From NCBI GenBank assembly GCA_016871575.1, contig VHCW01000005.1, positions 1 to 64,000 of the forward strand: a stretch of 64,000 nt of DNA, written 5' to 3'. A program made the translations under genes and the position numbers. The notes beneath the pieces were generated by a model. That model worked only from the letters and a program-made list of their open reading frames with translations, was not told where the DNA came from and did no database searches. This DNA is from Verrucomicrobiota bacterium (GTDB lineage: Bacteria > Verrucomicrobiota > Verrucomicrobiia > Palsa-1439). Position 1 is the stretch's first letter. Each line of letters opens with the position of its first letter. This document shows, in pieces, positions 24,307-32,950 of this stretch.

Positions 24307-26770
24307 ATCGCCGCAGAAACCGCGCCGTGTAAGATCCCGTCAATTCTTCCGGTCGCCCCTGCGCCACGATCCGTCCGCCGGCCTCGCCGCCTTCGGGGCC
24401 GAGATCAATCACCCAGTCCGCCTCCGCTATCACGTCAAGGTTGTGTTCGATCACGACAACTGTGTTACCCGCGTCCACGAGCCGGTGCAACACGCGAATC
24501 AACTTCTCCACGTCCGCCATGTGCAGTCCAATCGTCGGCTCATCGAGCACGTAGAGTGTGCCGTTGTAGGCCGCGTCACCCGACGCGGCGCCGCGTGAGG
24601 TCACGCGGCCTACAGTCTTCGCGAGTTCCGTCACCAGCTTGATCCGTTGCGCCTCACCGCCGGACAACGTCGGCGATTGCTGGCCAAGCGTCAGATAACC
24701 GAGACCGACTTCCTGCAAGAACTTCAGTCCCGTGTGAATCTGCCGGTGCGCGGCGAAGAACCCGACCGCTTCGTCCACGTTCATCGCCAGCACGTCGGCG
24801 ATCGTCTTGTCCTTCCAGCGCACCGCGAGTGTCTCCGGTGTGAACCGCGCCCCCCGGCAGGCCTCGCAGTGCACCGTCACATCCGGCAGGAACGACATCT
24901 CGATCTTCTTCAAGCCCTGTCCCTCGCACTCCGGACAGCGCCCCTCCGCGACGTTGAACGAAAACCGCGGCGGTCCATACCCGCGCATCTTCGCCTCCGG
25001 CGTCCCCGCAAACAGCCGGCGAATATCATCCCAGAACCCGACATACGTCGCCGGGCACGAGCGTGGCGTCTTCCCGATGGGCGTCTGGTCCACTTCCAGC
25101 GCGCGCATCGAACTGTTCTTCACCTGCCGGTACAAGACATCACGGACGAGCGTGCTCTTGCCGGACCCGCTCACCCCGGTTACGCAGACCAACCGACCGA
25201 GCGGAAATTTCACGCTCAGGTTCTTCAGGTTGTGCAACGTCGCCCCGACGATTTCGAGTTGAACAGGCGTCCCGCCTGTTCGCTGGCCGCTTCCCAACAG
25301 ACGAGACGCCTGTTCAACTCGCAACGGATGTCGCAACGGCTCACGCAAGAACTTCCCTGTCACCGACTCCTTGCTCCGCATCAAATCCTTCACCGTCCCC
25401 TCCGCCACCAGCCGCCCGCCATTCACACCAGCGCCCGGCCCCAAATCAACCACATGCTCCGCCCGGCGAATCGTCTCTTCATCGTGCTCGACCACGACGA
25501 CGGTGTTGCCCTTGGCTTCGAGTTCGTGGAGCGTGTCGAGCAACATCAGGTTGTCGCGCGGATGCAACCCGATGGTCGGCTCGTCGAGAATGTAACAGAC
25601 GCCGCGCAAGTTCGAGCCGAGCTGCGCCGCCAGACGGATCCGTTGCGCCTCGCCCCCGCTCAACGTCGGTGCCGCGCGGTCGAGCGACAAATACGCCAGC
25701 CCGACCTCTTTCAAGAACGCCAGCCGCGACCGCAACTCCGCGAGAATGTCGCGCGCGATCTCCGCCTCGCGTCCGCGCAACTTCATCTTCCCGAACAATG
25801 CTGCCGCCGCCTCAACCGGCAACGCCGCGAACTCGGCGATGCTCTTCTCCTGAAACCTCACCGCCAACGCCTCCGGCCGCAGCCGTTTCCCGCTGCAAGC
25901 CGGGCAGGCGCGCTCCTTGCCCTCGAACCATTCGTTCCACCAGATCTCCTCGCCGGTTTGTTCTTCATCGAAGCCAACGAATTGCAGGCCAGTCCCGTAA
26001 CAACTCGGACACCAACCGTGCTTTGAGTTGTACGAGAACAAACGCGGATCGAGTTCCGGGAAGCTCCGCTCGCATTTCGGACAAGCCCGGCGTGTTGAGA
26101 AGATCGTGTTACCGGCGATGGCGACGCCTTTCCCGTATTCCAATGCCTCCTCCACCGTTCGCACCGGCAGGTCGATGTTGTGCTCCTTGAACCGGTCAAG
26201 CCGCGGCCACTTGTCTGTTGGCAACAGCTTCCCGTCCACGCGCAGATGCCGGAAACTTTTCCGCGCTGCCCACTCGGCGAGGTCGGTGTACAGCCCCTTG
26301 CGGGCAACAATCAACGGCGCAAACAGTTTTCGGCCCGCGACCCGAGCCGCAATGGACTCGGCGGATTGCGGCTGGATCGGCACGTTGCAGTCCGGACAGA
26401 ACTGCGTGCCGAGCTTTACGAAGAGCAGCCGGAGAAAATGATAGACCTCGGTGACGGTGGCAACGGTGCTCTTGCGACCACCGCGGCTGGTGCGTTGCTC
26501 AATGGCAACCGTCGGCGGGATGCCGAATACCGCGTCCACGTCGGCACGCGTCGCCGGCTGGACGAACTGCCGGGCGTACGCGTTGAGCGATTCGAGGTAC
26601 CGGCGTTGTCCCTCGGCGAAGAGAATGTCGAATGCGAGCGTGGACTTGCCCGACCCGCTGATGCCGGTGATGACGGTAAACTTGTCGCGCGGGATGCGTA
26701 CAGTGACGTTGCGCAGATTGTGTTCTCGCGCCCCGCGAATGGTTATGCAGTTGTTGGTTTTGTGTTTCAC
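24260..26770 (-). CDS. uvrA: UvrA-family ABC ATPase (paralogue A) carrying in-frame palindromes
   Basis: 836 aa from a GTG at 26770. It has both ATPase modules: Walker [10 protein letters not shown] near residue 40 and GVSGSGKST near 535, two LSGGEAQR signatures, two Walker B motifs ([20 protein letters not shown]) and the zinc-finger cysteines (CPKC with CPSC, CPEC with CEAC). UvrA recognises DNA lesions with UvrB in nucleotide excision repair. The [19 protein letters not shown] stretch differs from the housekeeping KSTSxNPRSTVGTVTE form, so this is probably a second-class paralogue. Residues ~485-505 and ~719-736 are encoded by palindromic repeats. The extreme C-terminus overlaps the VOC gene. 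A broken copy of its first codons lies directly upstream. Confidence 0.86.
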   Translation of the reverse strand: MKHKTNNCITIRGAREHNLRNVTVRIPRDKFTVITGISGSGKSTLAFDILFAEGQRRYLESLNAYARQFVQPATRADVDAVFGIPPTVAIEQRTSRGGRKSTVATVTEVYHFLRLLFVKLGTQFCPDCNVPIQPQSAESIAARVAGRKLFAPLIVARKGLYTDLAEWAARKSFRHLRVDGKLLPTDKWPRLDRFKEHNIDLPVRTVEEALEYGKGVAIAGNTIFSTRRACPKCERSFPELDPRLFSYNSKHGWCPSCYGTGLQFVGFDEEQTGEEIWWNEWFEGKERACPACSGKRLRPEALAVRFQEKSIAEFAALPVEAAAALFGKMKLRGREAEIARDILAELRSRLAFLKEVGLAYLSLDRAAPTLSGGEAQRIRLAAQLGSNLRGVCYILDEPTIGLHPRDNLMLLDTLHELEAKGNTVVVVEHDEETIRRAEHVVDLGPGAGVNGGRLVAEGTVKDLMRSKESVTGKFLREPLRHPLRVEQASRLLGSGQRTGGTPVQLEIVGATLHNLKNLSVKFPLGRLVCVTGVSGSGKSTLVRDVLYRQVKNSSMRALEVDQTPIGKTPRSCPATYVGFWDDIRRLFAGTPEAKMRGYGPPRFSFNVAEGRCPECEGQGLKKIEMSFLPDVTVHCEACRGARFTPETLAVRWKDKTIADVLAMNVDEAVGFFAAHRQIHTGLKFLQEVGLGYLTLGQQSPTLSGGEAQRIKLVTELAKTVGRVTSRGAASGDAAYNGTLYVLDEPTIGLHMADVEKLIRVLHRLVDAGNTVVVIEHNLDVIAEADWVIDLGPEGGEAGGRIVAQGRPEELTGSYTARFLRRFMRVREARPRSRRGR
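24565..24614. repeat. 50-bp palindromic element, copy 1, in frame in uvrA paralogue A
   Basis: Begins TGTAGGCCGCGTCACC and ends GGTCACGCGGCCTACA. The two 25-nt arms match at 22 positions, with a perfect core ACGCGGC/GCCGCGT. It is read in frame as [15 protein letters not shown], between the second ABC signature and Walker B. Near-identical copies lie at 30525 and 31638. Confidence 0.9.
25258..25318. repeat. double-hairpin element in frame in uvrA paralogue A
   Basis: Outer GTTGAAC/GTTCAAC; hairpin 1 GAACAGGCG/CGCCTGTTC around TCC; hairpin 2 AACAGACG/CGCCTGTT around AGA. It encodes about 20 residues ([20 protein letters not shown]) in the linker before the second ATPase module. Confidence 0.85.
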
Positions 26771-26961
26771 GCGAAAAGGATGTCGAACGCGAGCGTGGAT
26801 TGCCGCCCTGACCCCTCGGCGTCTCGCGGACTCGGCTTGCCCGACCCGCTGATGCCGGTGATGACGGTGAATTTGTCGCGTGGAATCTGAACGTCAATGG
26901 ATTTGAGGTTGTGCTCGCGCGCCCCGCGAACGATGATCTTGTTGTTGGTTCTGTGTCTCAC
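26767..26961 (-). pseudogene. tandem-duplicated uvrA N-terminal fragment
   Basis: Sixty-four codons from GTG 26961 repeat the start of the uvrA gene that follows: [17 protein letters not shown] against [17 protein letters not shown], then [17 protein letters not shown]. At the Walker A motif, twelve extra codons ([12 protein letters not shown]) separate GSGK from [10 protein letters not shown]. The frame then stops at 26767, overlapping the GTG of the intact gene. It is a diverged tandem duplication with a disrupted P-loop and cannot make a working ATPase. Confidence 0.75.
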
Positions 26962-27182
26962 GCTGGTTCGAGACCAGTGTAACCGCGCCGCGCTTCCCAC
27001 GCCAGCGCAACCATGCCGCCGGAACATGACGCGAATTCGAGGCGAATTCGAGGCTTGCCGACCAATAAGCCGAGGAGTAGCATTGCTGCCGATGAAAGGA
27101 AATCGTATCGAACTGAACCAGTAAACCAAAACCAATTTGCGTAGCTTCGGCTGCTGTCCAGAGAGAAACTTGGAACTTCCCG

Positions 27183-27240
27183 ATGACAAGCAGCGCTCGG
27201 AGTACGCCCCGCAAGGGGCGTGCCGAAAGCGCCTTGTCAT
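27183..27240. repeat. 58-bp palindromic element upstream of the AT-rich island
   Basis: Outer ATGACAAG/CTTGTCAT, inner CGCTCGG/CCGAAAGCG and core ACGCCCC/GGGGCGT around GCAA form one long hairpin in the ~335-nt non-coding stretch between the uvrA fragment and 27298. Confidence 0.65.
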
Positions 27241-27260
27241 AGGTATCCAAGTACCTTCTC

Positions 27261-27292
27261 TGGGGCGCAAGTAAGTGCGCCCCATTTTATTT
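27261..27292 (+). terminator. terminator-shaped hairpin with T-rich tail
   Basis: TGGGGCGCA/TGCGCCCCA (9-bp stem, 6-nt loop) is followed by TTTTATTT. There is no + strand gene close upstream to terminate, and ATG 27298 follows at once, so it may be an attenuator or boundary element. Confidence 0.45.
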
Positions 27293-27297
27293 GTGCA

Positions 27298-27663
27298 ATG
27301 GCTGACTGGCACACGATCAAAATAATGGAAAACACAATGACGAATGAAATGAAGGAAACCCTGAGGCAATTAGACCTCTTTTTGAAAAGAAAAGAAAATC
27401 AACCGAATCAGAAAACAATTCCAGCTAATCCTGAACAATCAAAGCCAACAAGCGAGGATGGATTGGTTGAGCAGATATGTTTGATAGCGGATTTTTTGTC
27501 TCGAACGAAATCCGACAAACGTTGCTTGCTGGTAAAGCGTTCAGAAATCCAATCAATCTGCAAATCCCAAAATATGAAGTTTCAGAAAGTTGAGAAATTA
27601 GCCGAATCAAAAATGTCTGAAACAACAAGAGAGTTTTATCAAGAATGTATCAAAGACAAATGA
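27298..27663 (+). CDS. hypothetical Lys-rich protein of the AT-rich island
   Basis: About 121 aa; the start is uncertain (ATGs at 27298, 27325 and 27337, none with a clear ribosome site). It is soluble, Lys/Gln/Glu-rich with a helical central part ([21 protein letters not shown]), and no family is recognised. Base composition is clearly more AT-rich than in the flanking uvrA genes. The stop overlaps the ATG of the lipoprotein gene, so the two are co-translated. Together with the next three genes it forms a compact foreign-looking cassette. Confidence 0.6.
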   Translation: MADWHTIKIMENTMTNEMKETLRQLDLFLKRKENQPNQKTIPANPEQSKPTSEDGLVEQICLIADFLSRTKSDKRCLLVKRSEIQSICKSQNMKFQKVEKLAESKMSETTREFYQECIKDK

Positions 27664-28139
27664 GCTTAGGACTATGTCCGTGTTATGGAGCGGCGGCACT
27701 CGCTGTGGTGATCCTGCTTTCAGGATGCGGAAAGTCAGAGACGAAAGCGAAGCAAGAACTGATACCGGACATCTGCTTGGGGGTGTTTACCGGCCAAACC
27801 CCAGCATACTCGATGCGAGACGAGAGCGGTCAACTGATTCAAATCAACGGCAACACGATTGATGTGCCGGCAATCGACAATACGGTAGTCGTAACCAAAG
27901 TGGCCGCGAAGCTAACTCAAGTAGCAGGGGGGAAAACTGTCCGCGGTGACGGTAAGGTGCGACTAATTCATGCTAATCCCAAAGAGGTACTGATTGAGAC
28001 CGAGGTTTTTGACCAGTCAAACAGTCACCCGACATACCAAATTCGCTACGACGTGGTCAGCGGCACGGCAACGATGTCCCAGATTGGCCTCAAGGCGAAA
28101 ACGCCAGATACACCTCTTCAGCGCATGCGAAGCAAGTGA
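27660..28139 (+). CDS. small lipoprotein, unknown function
   Basis: 159 aa from ATG 27660 (ATGA overlap). YGAAALAVVILLSGCG is a lipoprotein signal with lipobox LSGC, so the mature protein is lipid-anchored. The mature part has a charged N-terminus and beta-rich repeats (QLIQINGNTIDVPAI, KVRLIHANPKEVLIETEVF). No family recognised. It belongs to the AT-rich cassette between the uvrA genes. Confidence 0.7.
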   Translation: MSLGLCPCYGAAALAVVILLSGCGKSETKAKQELIPDICLGVFTGQTPAYSMRDESGQLIQINGNTIDVPAIDNTVVVTKVAAKLTQVAGGKTVRGDGKVRLIHANPKEVLIETEVFDQSNSHPTYQIRYDVVSGTATMSQIGLKAKTPDTPLQRMRSK

Positions 28140-28249
28140 ATCAAACCCGATGAACCAGCAAATCAATTTAGAGGCAGAGTCCAGAAACTGCCGCAAACAA
28201 ACGGGGCGGATCCGAAAAGCCATACGAGTAGGACAATAGGAGAACAGTC

Positions 28250-28483
28250 ATGGCAAAGCACGAAAGAGAAATAAAAGGTAAGGCGACATGGGTCTTGGCG
28301 GAGCCGATGTGCGCAGCACTCCCCAACAATGCCGGATACAAGGAAATCGGTTACTGCGCAAAGATAGGCATTGAGGGGCAAATGGGGCAATACGTTCGGA
28401 ATGCTGGGAAGTGCATAGTCTTTCCTACAGAACCCGAGGCTGCCGATGCTGGTTTCATTGAGTTGGAAAAGCTAGTCAACTAA
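28250..28483 (+). CDS. 77-aa hypothetical protein
   Basis: 77 aa from ATG 28250 with AGGAGAACAGTC as ribosome site. It is soluble, with two cysteines (MCAAL, YCAKIG) and an acidic C-terminus. No family recognised. It lies between the lipoprotein and the coiled-coil membrane protein, in the same orientation and with the same AT-rich composition. Confidence 0.6.
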   Translation: MAKHEREIKGKATWVLAEPMCAALPNNAGYKEIGYCAKIGIEGQMGQYVRNAGKCIVFPTEPEAADAGFIELEKLVN

Positions 28484-28519
28484 TAGCAGCGCACAGTTAA
28501 CATAAAGGAGATAGAAATC

Positions 28520-29884
28520 ATGGCACTCAAAGATAAGATGTTAAATTCGGCGAAATTGATGGCACTTAGCACAGAGCTAAAGTCCTTGGAAACCGGAACT
28601 CTCCGGACGCTTTACGGGCAGATGTTCTTAGTATGTGAAGGGGAGGGTGTTGATATAAAGGTTCTCGCACCAGATGAGTGGGTCGCAGTTGTAGATACAC
28701 GGAATAAAATCTCGGAAATCAACGCGCTAAAGCCTGACGTGAAAGGCGATAGCGTGCAGTCCAAGGCTATAGCTGCTGCCGAAACAGCGCAGAGAAAGGT
28801 CAAAGAACAAAGACTGAAATCTGAGTTGGAGAAGCAACAAAGCGAAGCCGGGAAAAAGCTGTATGCCAAGTTTAAGACAAATGCATTTTCTTCCACTAAG
28901 GCCGGGGAGATCGCGGAAAAAATTGATATTGGTGAAAAAAAGAAGGCTGAACTTAACGAAAAAATCAGCAAAGTGACCAGCGACTTGCCGTGGTATTTGC
29001 AGAATCCAAAACACACAGCAATAGGTGTTGCGGTACTGCTATGTTTATTCTTTGGGGCTTATAAGTTCTATGGTTGGTACAATGATCCGGTAAGAGCCAC
29101 TTATCGTGATTTAGCAAAAAGTGAAAATGAACGGACTCAGCGCCAGAAAGACTTCGCGAAGCAACAAGAGGTCGAACGTCTAAATGCTGAAGCGAAGGCT
29201 AAAGAAAAGGCAGATGCAGATGCCAAACAGGCCAAGGAATCTGCCGACCAAAGGCTGACGATCATCGAGAAAACATTTAGCCGCTTTAGTGACCCGTTGG
29301 GCTTAATTGTTTTGGATTCACACAGCTTGGAAGGGTTTCAAACAACCTTGAAAGGAAAGGGAGCAAAAGAAATCATCGAGATGTTGAATACTAAACAGTA
29401 TGTGCGACTCATCGGAGTTCTCAATGGGGTCGAAAACCAAGCCGGAGAAGTGCCTACAATGGAGTCTGTGAAGGATGCATTCAGTAAGTTGGTGGGTTTT
29501 GACTTCAAGTTATTTGTGACGACCCCTAGTGGTGGAATGCTTAGTGAAAGAGGCGTTAAGGGAAAACCTGTGATGGCAATAGCGTTTGCGACCGACAGAA
29601 GTTTGTCGGTGTCAGTGATTGCGGACTGGAAAAGCGATCCTGATGGGCGAGGTTTCTACAACGACTGGCAAATCAGCTCTGGGATGACAGTAGTTACTGC
29701 CTGTGATCCAAACAAGCTGATTGAGCGTGTCCGTGCAATTAGGAATGAATGTGGAAATCGCCGCAGCGATTTCCAAAAGAAAGTGGAACTTGGTGAAATG
29801 GACGAGGAAAAGATACAGCCAGAGATTGATAAATTTCTGAAAATCCAGGTCGAAAATCTTCGAAAGTGGTTGTTAGAACAGTAA
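28520..29884 (+). CDS. single-helix membrane protein with coiled coils
   Basis: 454 aa from ATG 28520 with AAGGAGATAG as ribosome site. Residues ~85-150 and ~195-245 are rich in Lys, Glu, Ala and Gln and should form coiled coils (KVKEQRLKSELEKQQSEAGK, then EVERLNAEAKAKEKADADA). One membrane helix lies between them (HTAIGVAVLLCLFFGAYKF). The C-terminal ~200 residues form a mixed alpha/beta domain of unknown type ending in a helical tail. I do not recognise a family. The layout recalls envelope-spanning scaffold or sensor proteins. It is the largest gene of the AT-rich cassette. Confidence 0.72.
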   Translation: MALKDKMLNSAKLMALSTELKSLETGTLRTLYGQMFLVCEGEGVDIKVLAPDEWVAVVDTRNKISEINALKPDVKGDSVQSKAIAAAETAQRKVKEQRLKSELEKQQSEAGKKLYAKFKTNAFSSTKAGEIAEKIDIGEKKKAELNEKISKVTSDLPWYLQNPKHTAIGVAVLLCLFFGAYKFYGWYNDPVRATYRDLAKSENERTQRQKDFAKQQEVERLNAEAKAKEKADADAKQAKESADQRLTIIEKTFSRFSDPLGLIVLDSHSLEGFQTTLKGKGAKEIIEMLNTKQYVRLIGVLNGVENQAGEVPTMESVKDAFSKLVGFDFKLFVTTPSGGMLSERGVKGKPVMAIAFATDRSLSVSVIADWKSDPDGRGFYNDWQISSGMTVVTACDPNKLIERVRAIRNECGNRRSDFQKKVELGEMDEEKIQPEIDKFLKIQVENLRKWLLEQ

Positions 29885-30000
29885 AGTGCAAACATCAACT
29901 CGCCAAAACAGAGTAAAAGACCGTAATCAGTGACAAGCACGTAGCGCTGCTGGTCGGTCTTGCATACGGCAAATCTCGAAAGGTTGCCGGGCGGTCTCGT

Positions 30001-32859
30001 TCAGCGGCGTTTCTGTCGGGCATAGGCGGGAAGTTTTCGTAACGCCCTGCCAGTATGGCTGCGCTCGCACTTCGCCACCTGCTCCGGTGTGCCGGTGCAG
30101 ACGATCTCGCCGCCGGCGTCGCCACCTTCGGGGCCGAGGTCAATGATCCAATCGGCGGCGCGGATAACGTCGAGATTGTGCTCGATGACGACGAGGCTGT
30201 GGCCGCGCACCAGCAGTTGATCGAACGCCCTCAACAACGTCGCGATGTCGTCGAAGTGCAGGCCGGTTGTCGGCTCGTCAAAGAGGAAAAGCGTGGGGCA
30301 AGCGGCCCGCTTGCCCAGGTTGTCAGAGGTGGACAAGCGGGACGCTTGTCCCACAAGGTGCCCGGCGAGTTTAAGGCGTTGCGCTTCGCCGCCCGAGAGC
30401 GTCGGCACCGGCTGGCCAAGCTTGATGTAGCCGAGACCGACGGCGCGCAACGGTTCAAGACCGGGCAGTTCTGGAAACAATTCACATGCTTCGTTCACCG
30501 TGAGGTCGAGGACTTGGGCGATGTTGCAGGCCGCGTCACCCGACGCGGCGCCGCGTGAGGTCACGCGGCCTACAACCTTCACCTCGAGCACCATGTCACG
30601 ATACCGGCGTCCGTCGCAATCGGGACAGCGGAGATAAACATCGCTGAGGAACTGCATTTCGATGTGTTGGAATCCGTTGCCGGAACACGTGGGGCACCGG
30701 CCTTCGCCGGAGTTGAAGCTGAACGTGCCGGCGGTGTAGTTGCGTTCCTTGGCGAGCGGTTGGGCGGCGAAAAGTTTTCTGATGGCGTCGAACGCGCCGA
30801 CGTAGCTGGCGGGGTTGCTGCGCGTCGTGCGGCCAATCGGCGATTGGTCCACCATCACAACATCGGCAATCTGTTCGTGGCCTTTGATGGCACGGTGCTT
30901 GCCGGGCTGCTCGACTGGTTTGTGCTTTAGCTTGGCGAGCGCGTTGTAGAGAACGTCCTGGATGAGCGTGGATTTGCCGGAGCCGCTGACGCCGGTGATG
31001 CAGACGAGGCGGTTGAGCGGGATGGTGACGTCGAGGTTCTTGAGGTTGTGCTCGGCGGCACCGAGGATTCGTAGGATAGGCGTCTCGCCTGTCCTTGCGG
31101 GACGGCGGGACAAGCGGGACGCTTGTCCCACGAGGTACTTCGCGGTCAGCGAGCGCTTGCTCTTCAAGAGCTTCGCTTGCGGGCCAAAGAAGACGATTTC
31201 GCCGCCGCGTTCGCCGGGGCCGGGACCGAGGTCGAGGATGTTGTCGGCGGTGCGGATGAGGTCGGGATCGTGCTCGACGACGAGAAGCGTGTTACCGGCG
31301 TCGCGGAGGCGGTGAAGGATGGCGATGAGCCGGCTGATGTCGCGCGGGTGGAGGCCGATGCTCGGTTCGTCGAGGACGTAGAGGGTGTTGACGAGTGAGG
31401 TGCCAAGCGCGGTCGTGAGGTTGACGCGTTGGATTTCGCCGCCGCTGAGCGTGCGGGATTGCCGGTCGAGCGTGAGGTAGCCGAGACCGACGTCCACGAG
31501 GTAACGGAGGCGAGTGCGGATTTCGTTCAGCAACAGGTCAGTGGCTTCGTCGAGGGGCGCCGGCAACTTCAAGTCGCGGAAGAAGGCGTGGCAATCGGCG
31601 AGCGACAACATCATCACATCATGGATGGTGAGGCCGTTGTAGGCCGCGTCACCCGACGCGGCGCCGCGTGAGGTCACGCGGCCTGCACCAATCCGCCAAA
31701 GCAGCGCGTCGGGTTTGAGGCGCGCGCCGCCGCAGGCTTGGCACGGAACGTACGTGCGGTAGCGCGAGAGCAGGACGCGAACGTGCATCTTGTAGCTCTT
31801 GGTTTCGAGCCAGCGGAAGAAACGTTTCACGCCGTACCATTTCCGGTCTGCCCATTCGCCTTCGCCGTCGAGCACCCAGCGCCGCTGTGCATCGGTGAGG
31901 CCGCGCCACGGGATGTCGGTTGGGATGTTGCGTTTGCGCGCGAACTCCATCAGGTCGTCCTGGCATTCGGAGTAGCTCTCGGTCTGCCACGGTTTGACGG
32001 CCCCGCTGGCGAGCGTCTTCGTGTTGTCGGGAACGACGAGATCGTAATCAATGCCGATGGTGCGTCCGAAGCCACGGCATTCCTCGCACGCGCCGATGGC
32101 GGAGTTGAAACTGAAAAGGTTCGGCGTGGCGTCGCGGTAATGGATGTCGCAGTCGGCGCAGTGAAGATCGGTGGAGAAATGGAGTGGTGGAGTGGTGGAG
32201 TGATGGATGGTGACACGGCCTTGACCGGCTTTGAGGGCGGCTTCGAGCGACTCGATGAGTCGGGCGCGAGTGCGCGGCGCGTTCTCGATGCGGTCTTGGA
32301 AAACTTCGAATGTGTCGCCGCGCTTCTCGATTTGCCGGTAGCCTTGCTTCGCGAGCAGGTCGCGGACTTCGCGTTCGGTGAAGTTCTTGGGGATCTTTAC
32401 CGGAAAACTGATGACAAGCTGACCGCTGATAGCCGATAGCTGATCGCCAATACTCTGCGACGTGTCGCGTCGAACGGGCTTGCCACAGCCGCGACAATGA
32501 AGTTGCGCGGCGCGAGCGAAGAGGAGCTTCAAGTGGTCGTTGAGTTCCGTCATTGTGCCGACGGTGCTCCGGCTTGTCTTGACGGGGTTGGTCTGGTCAA
32601 TCGCGATGGCGGGCGGGATGCCGTCTATGCGGTCGGCTTTCGGCTTGTCCATGCGGTCGAGGAACTGGCGCGCGTATGGCGAGAAGGTCTCGACGTAGCG
32701 GCGTTGGCCCTCGGCGTAGATCGTGTCGAACGCCAGCGACGATTTGCCGCTGCCGCTGACGCCGGTGACGACGGTCAGCTCGCCCAAGGGCAGCTTGAGG
32801 TTGATGCCCTTGAGGTTGTTCTGCCGTGCGCCGACAATCTCGATGAACTCACCGGTCAT
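30001..32859 (-). CDS. uvrA: UvrA-family ABC ATPase (paralogue B) carrying several in-frame palindromes
   Basis: 952 aa from ATG 32859; a TTG at 32901 would add 14 residues. Walker [10 protein letters not shown] (~35) and GVSGSGKST (~615), LSGGEIQR and LSGGEAQR signatures, LDEPSIGLH and FDEPTTGLH Walker B motifs and the zinc-finger cysteines (CADC/CEEC, CPTC/CPDC) are all present, so the ATPase looks functional. FSPYARQFLDRMDKPKADRI, and IDQTNPVKTSRSTVGTMTEL in place of the canonical motif, mark a divergent UvrA class. Residues ~391-408, 577-596, 762-779 and 836-856 are encoded by palindromic repeats. Two further odd segments, HHSTTPPLH (32174-32212) and QLSAISGQL (~32430), also look like inserted repeats. 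Confidence 0.86.
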   Translation of the reverse strand: MTGEFIEIVGARQNNLKGINLKLPLGELTVVTGVSGSGKSSLAFDTIYAEGQRRYVETFSPYARQFLDRMDKPKADRIDGIPPAIAIDQTNPVKTSRSTVGTMTELNDHLKLLFARAAQLHCRGCGKPVRRDTSQSIGDQLSAISGQLVISFPVKIPKNFTEREVRDLLAKQGYRQIEKRGDTFEVFQDRIENAPRTRARLIESLEAALKAGQGRVTIHHSTTPPLHFSTDLHCADCDIHYRDATPNLFSFNSAIGACEECRGFGRTIGIDYDLVVPDNTKTLASGAVKPWQTESYSECQDDLMEFARKRNIPTDIPWRGLTDAQRRWVLDGEGEWADRKWYGVKRFFRWLETKSYKMHVRVLLSRYRTYVPCQACGGARLKPDALLWRIGAGRVTSRGAASGDAAYNGLTIHDVMMLSLADCHAFFRDLKLPAPLDEATDLLLNEIRTRLRYLVDVGLGYLTLDRQSRTLSGGEIQRVNLTTALGTSLVNTLYVLDEPSIGLHPRDISRLIAILHRLRDAGNTLLVVEHDPDLIRTADNILDLGPGPGERGGEIVFFGPQAKLLKSKRSLTAKYLVGQASRLSRRPARTGETPILRILGAAEHNLKNLDVTIPLNRLVCITGVSGSGKSTLIQDVLYNALAKLKHKPVEQPGKHRAIKGHEQIADVVMVDQSPIGRTTRSNPASYVGAFDAIRKLFAAQPLAKERNYTAGTFSFNSGEGRCPTCSGNGFQHIEMQFLSDVYLRCPDCDGRRYRDMVLEVKVVGRVTSRGAASGDAACNIAQVLDLTVNEACELFPELPGLEPLRAVGLGYIKLGQPVPTLSGGEAQRLKLAGHLVGQASRLSTSDNLGKRAACPTLFLFDEPTTGLHFDDIATLLRAFDQLLVRGHSLVVIEHNLDVIRAADWIIDLGPEGGDAGGEIVCTGTPEQVAKCERSHTGRALRKLPAYARQKRR
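30293..30354. repeat. double-hairpin element in frame in uvrA paralogue B, near Walker B
   Basis: Hairpins GGGCAAGCG/CGCTTGCCC around GCC and GGACAAGCG/CGCTTGTCC around GGA. It encodes about 20 residues between the second LSGGEAQR signature and FDEPTTGLH, the same place as the element at 24565 in the other paralogue. Confidence 0.85.
30525..30574. repeat. 50-bp palindromic element, copy 2, in uvrA paralogue B
   Basis: Same 50-bp sequence as at 24565 apart from TGCAGG for TGTAGG at the left end. It is read in frame after the second zinc-finger strand (LEVKV, then the insert, then NIAQVLDL). Confidence 0.9.
31073..31131. repeat. double-hairpin element in the inter-domain linker of uvrA paralogue B
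   Basis: Hairpins AGGATAGGCG/CGCCTGTCCT around TCT and GGACAAGCG/CGCTTGTCC around GGA. The second hairpin and its CAC flank are identical to 30331-30354. It is read in frame just before the second ATPase module. Confidence 0.85.
31638..31687. repeat. 50-bp palindromic element, copy 3, in uvrA paralogue B
   Basis: Identical to the 24565 copy except for TGCA at the right end. It is in frame as [17 protein letters not shown] between ALLWRIG and GLTIHDVMML. Confidence 0.9.
32174..32212. repeat. GGAGTGGT tandem words in uvrA paralogue B
   Basis: GGAGTGGT repeats in phase (GGAGTGGTGGAGTGGTGGAG) and encodes HHSTTPPLH in frame, a low-complexity insert beside the zinc-finger region. Confidence 0.5.
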
Positions 32860-32950
32860 AAACTCGCGGTGGTACTGTAACGGATTAGTCGGGCTTGGCA
32901 AGACGAGCGTCTAAAGAGACCGAAATCATCTTTGCCGCCGGCCAGAAGAA

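Noticed and set aside
24647..26026. 459-codon + strand frame across uvrA paralogue A
   Set aside because: Opposite the conserved ATPase motifs; composition is that of a shadow frame.
28150..28239. 29-codon open frame between the lipoprotein and the 77-aa gene
   Set aside because: No ribosome site and no family; too little support, though it lies in the AT-rich cassette.
24565..31687. CRISPR array
   Set aside because: The 50-bp repeats are far apart, irregularly spaced and inside coding frames. There are no spacers or cas genes.
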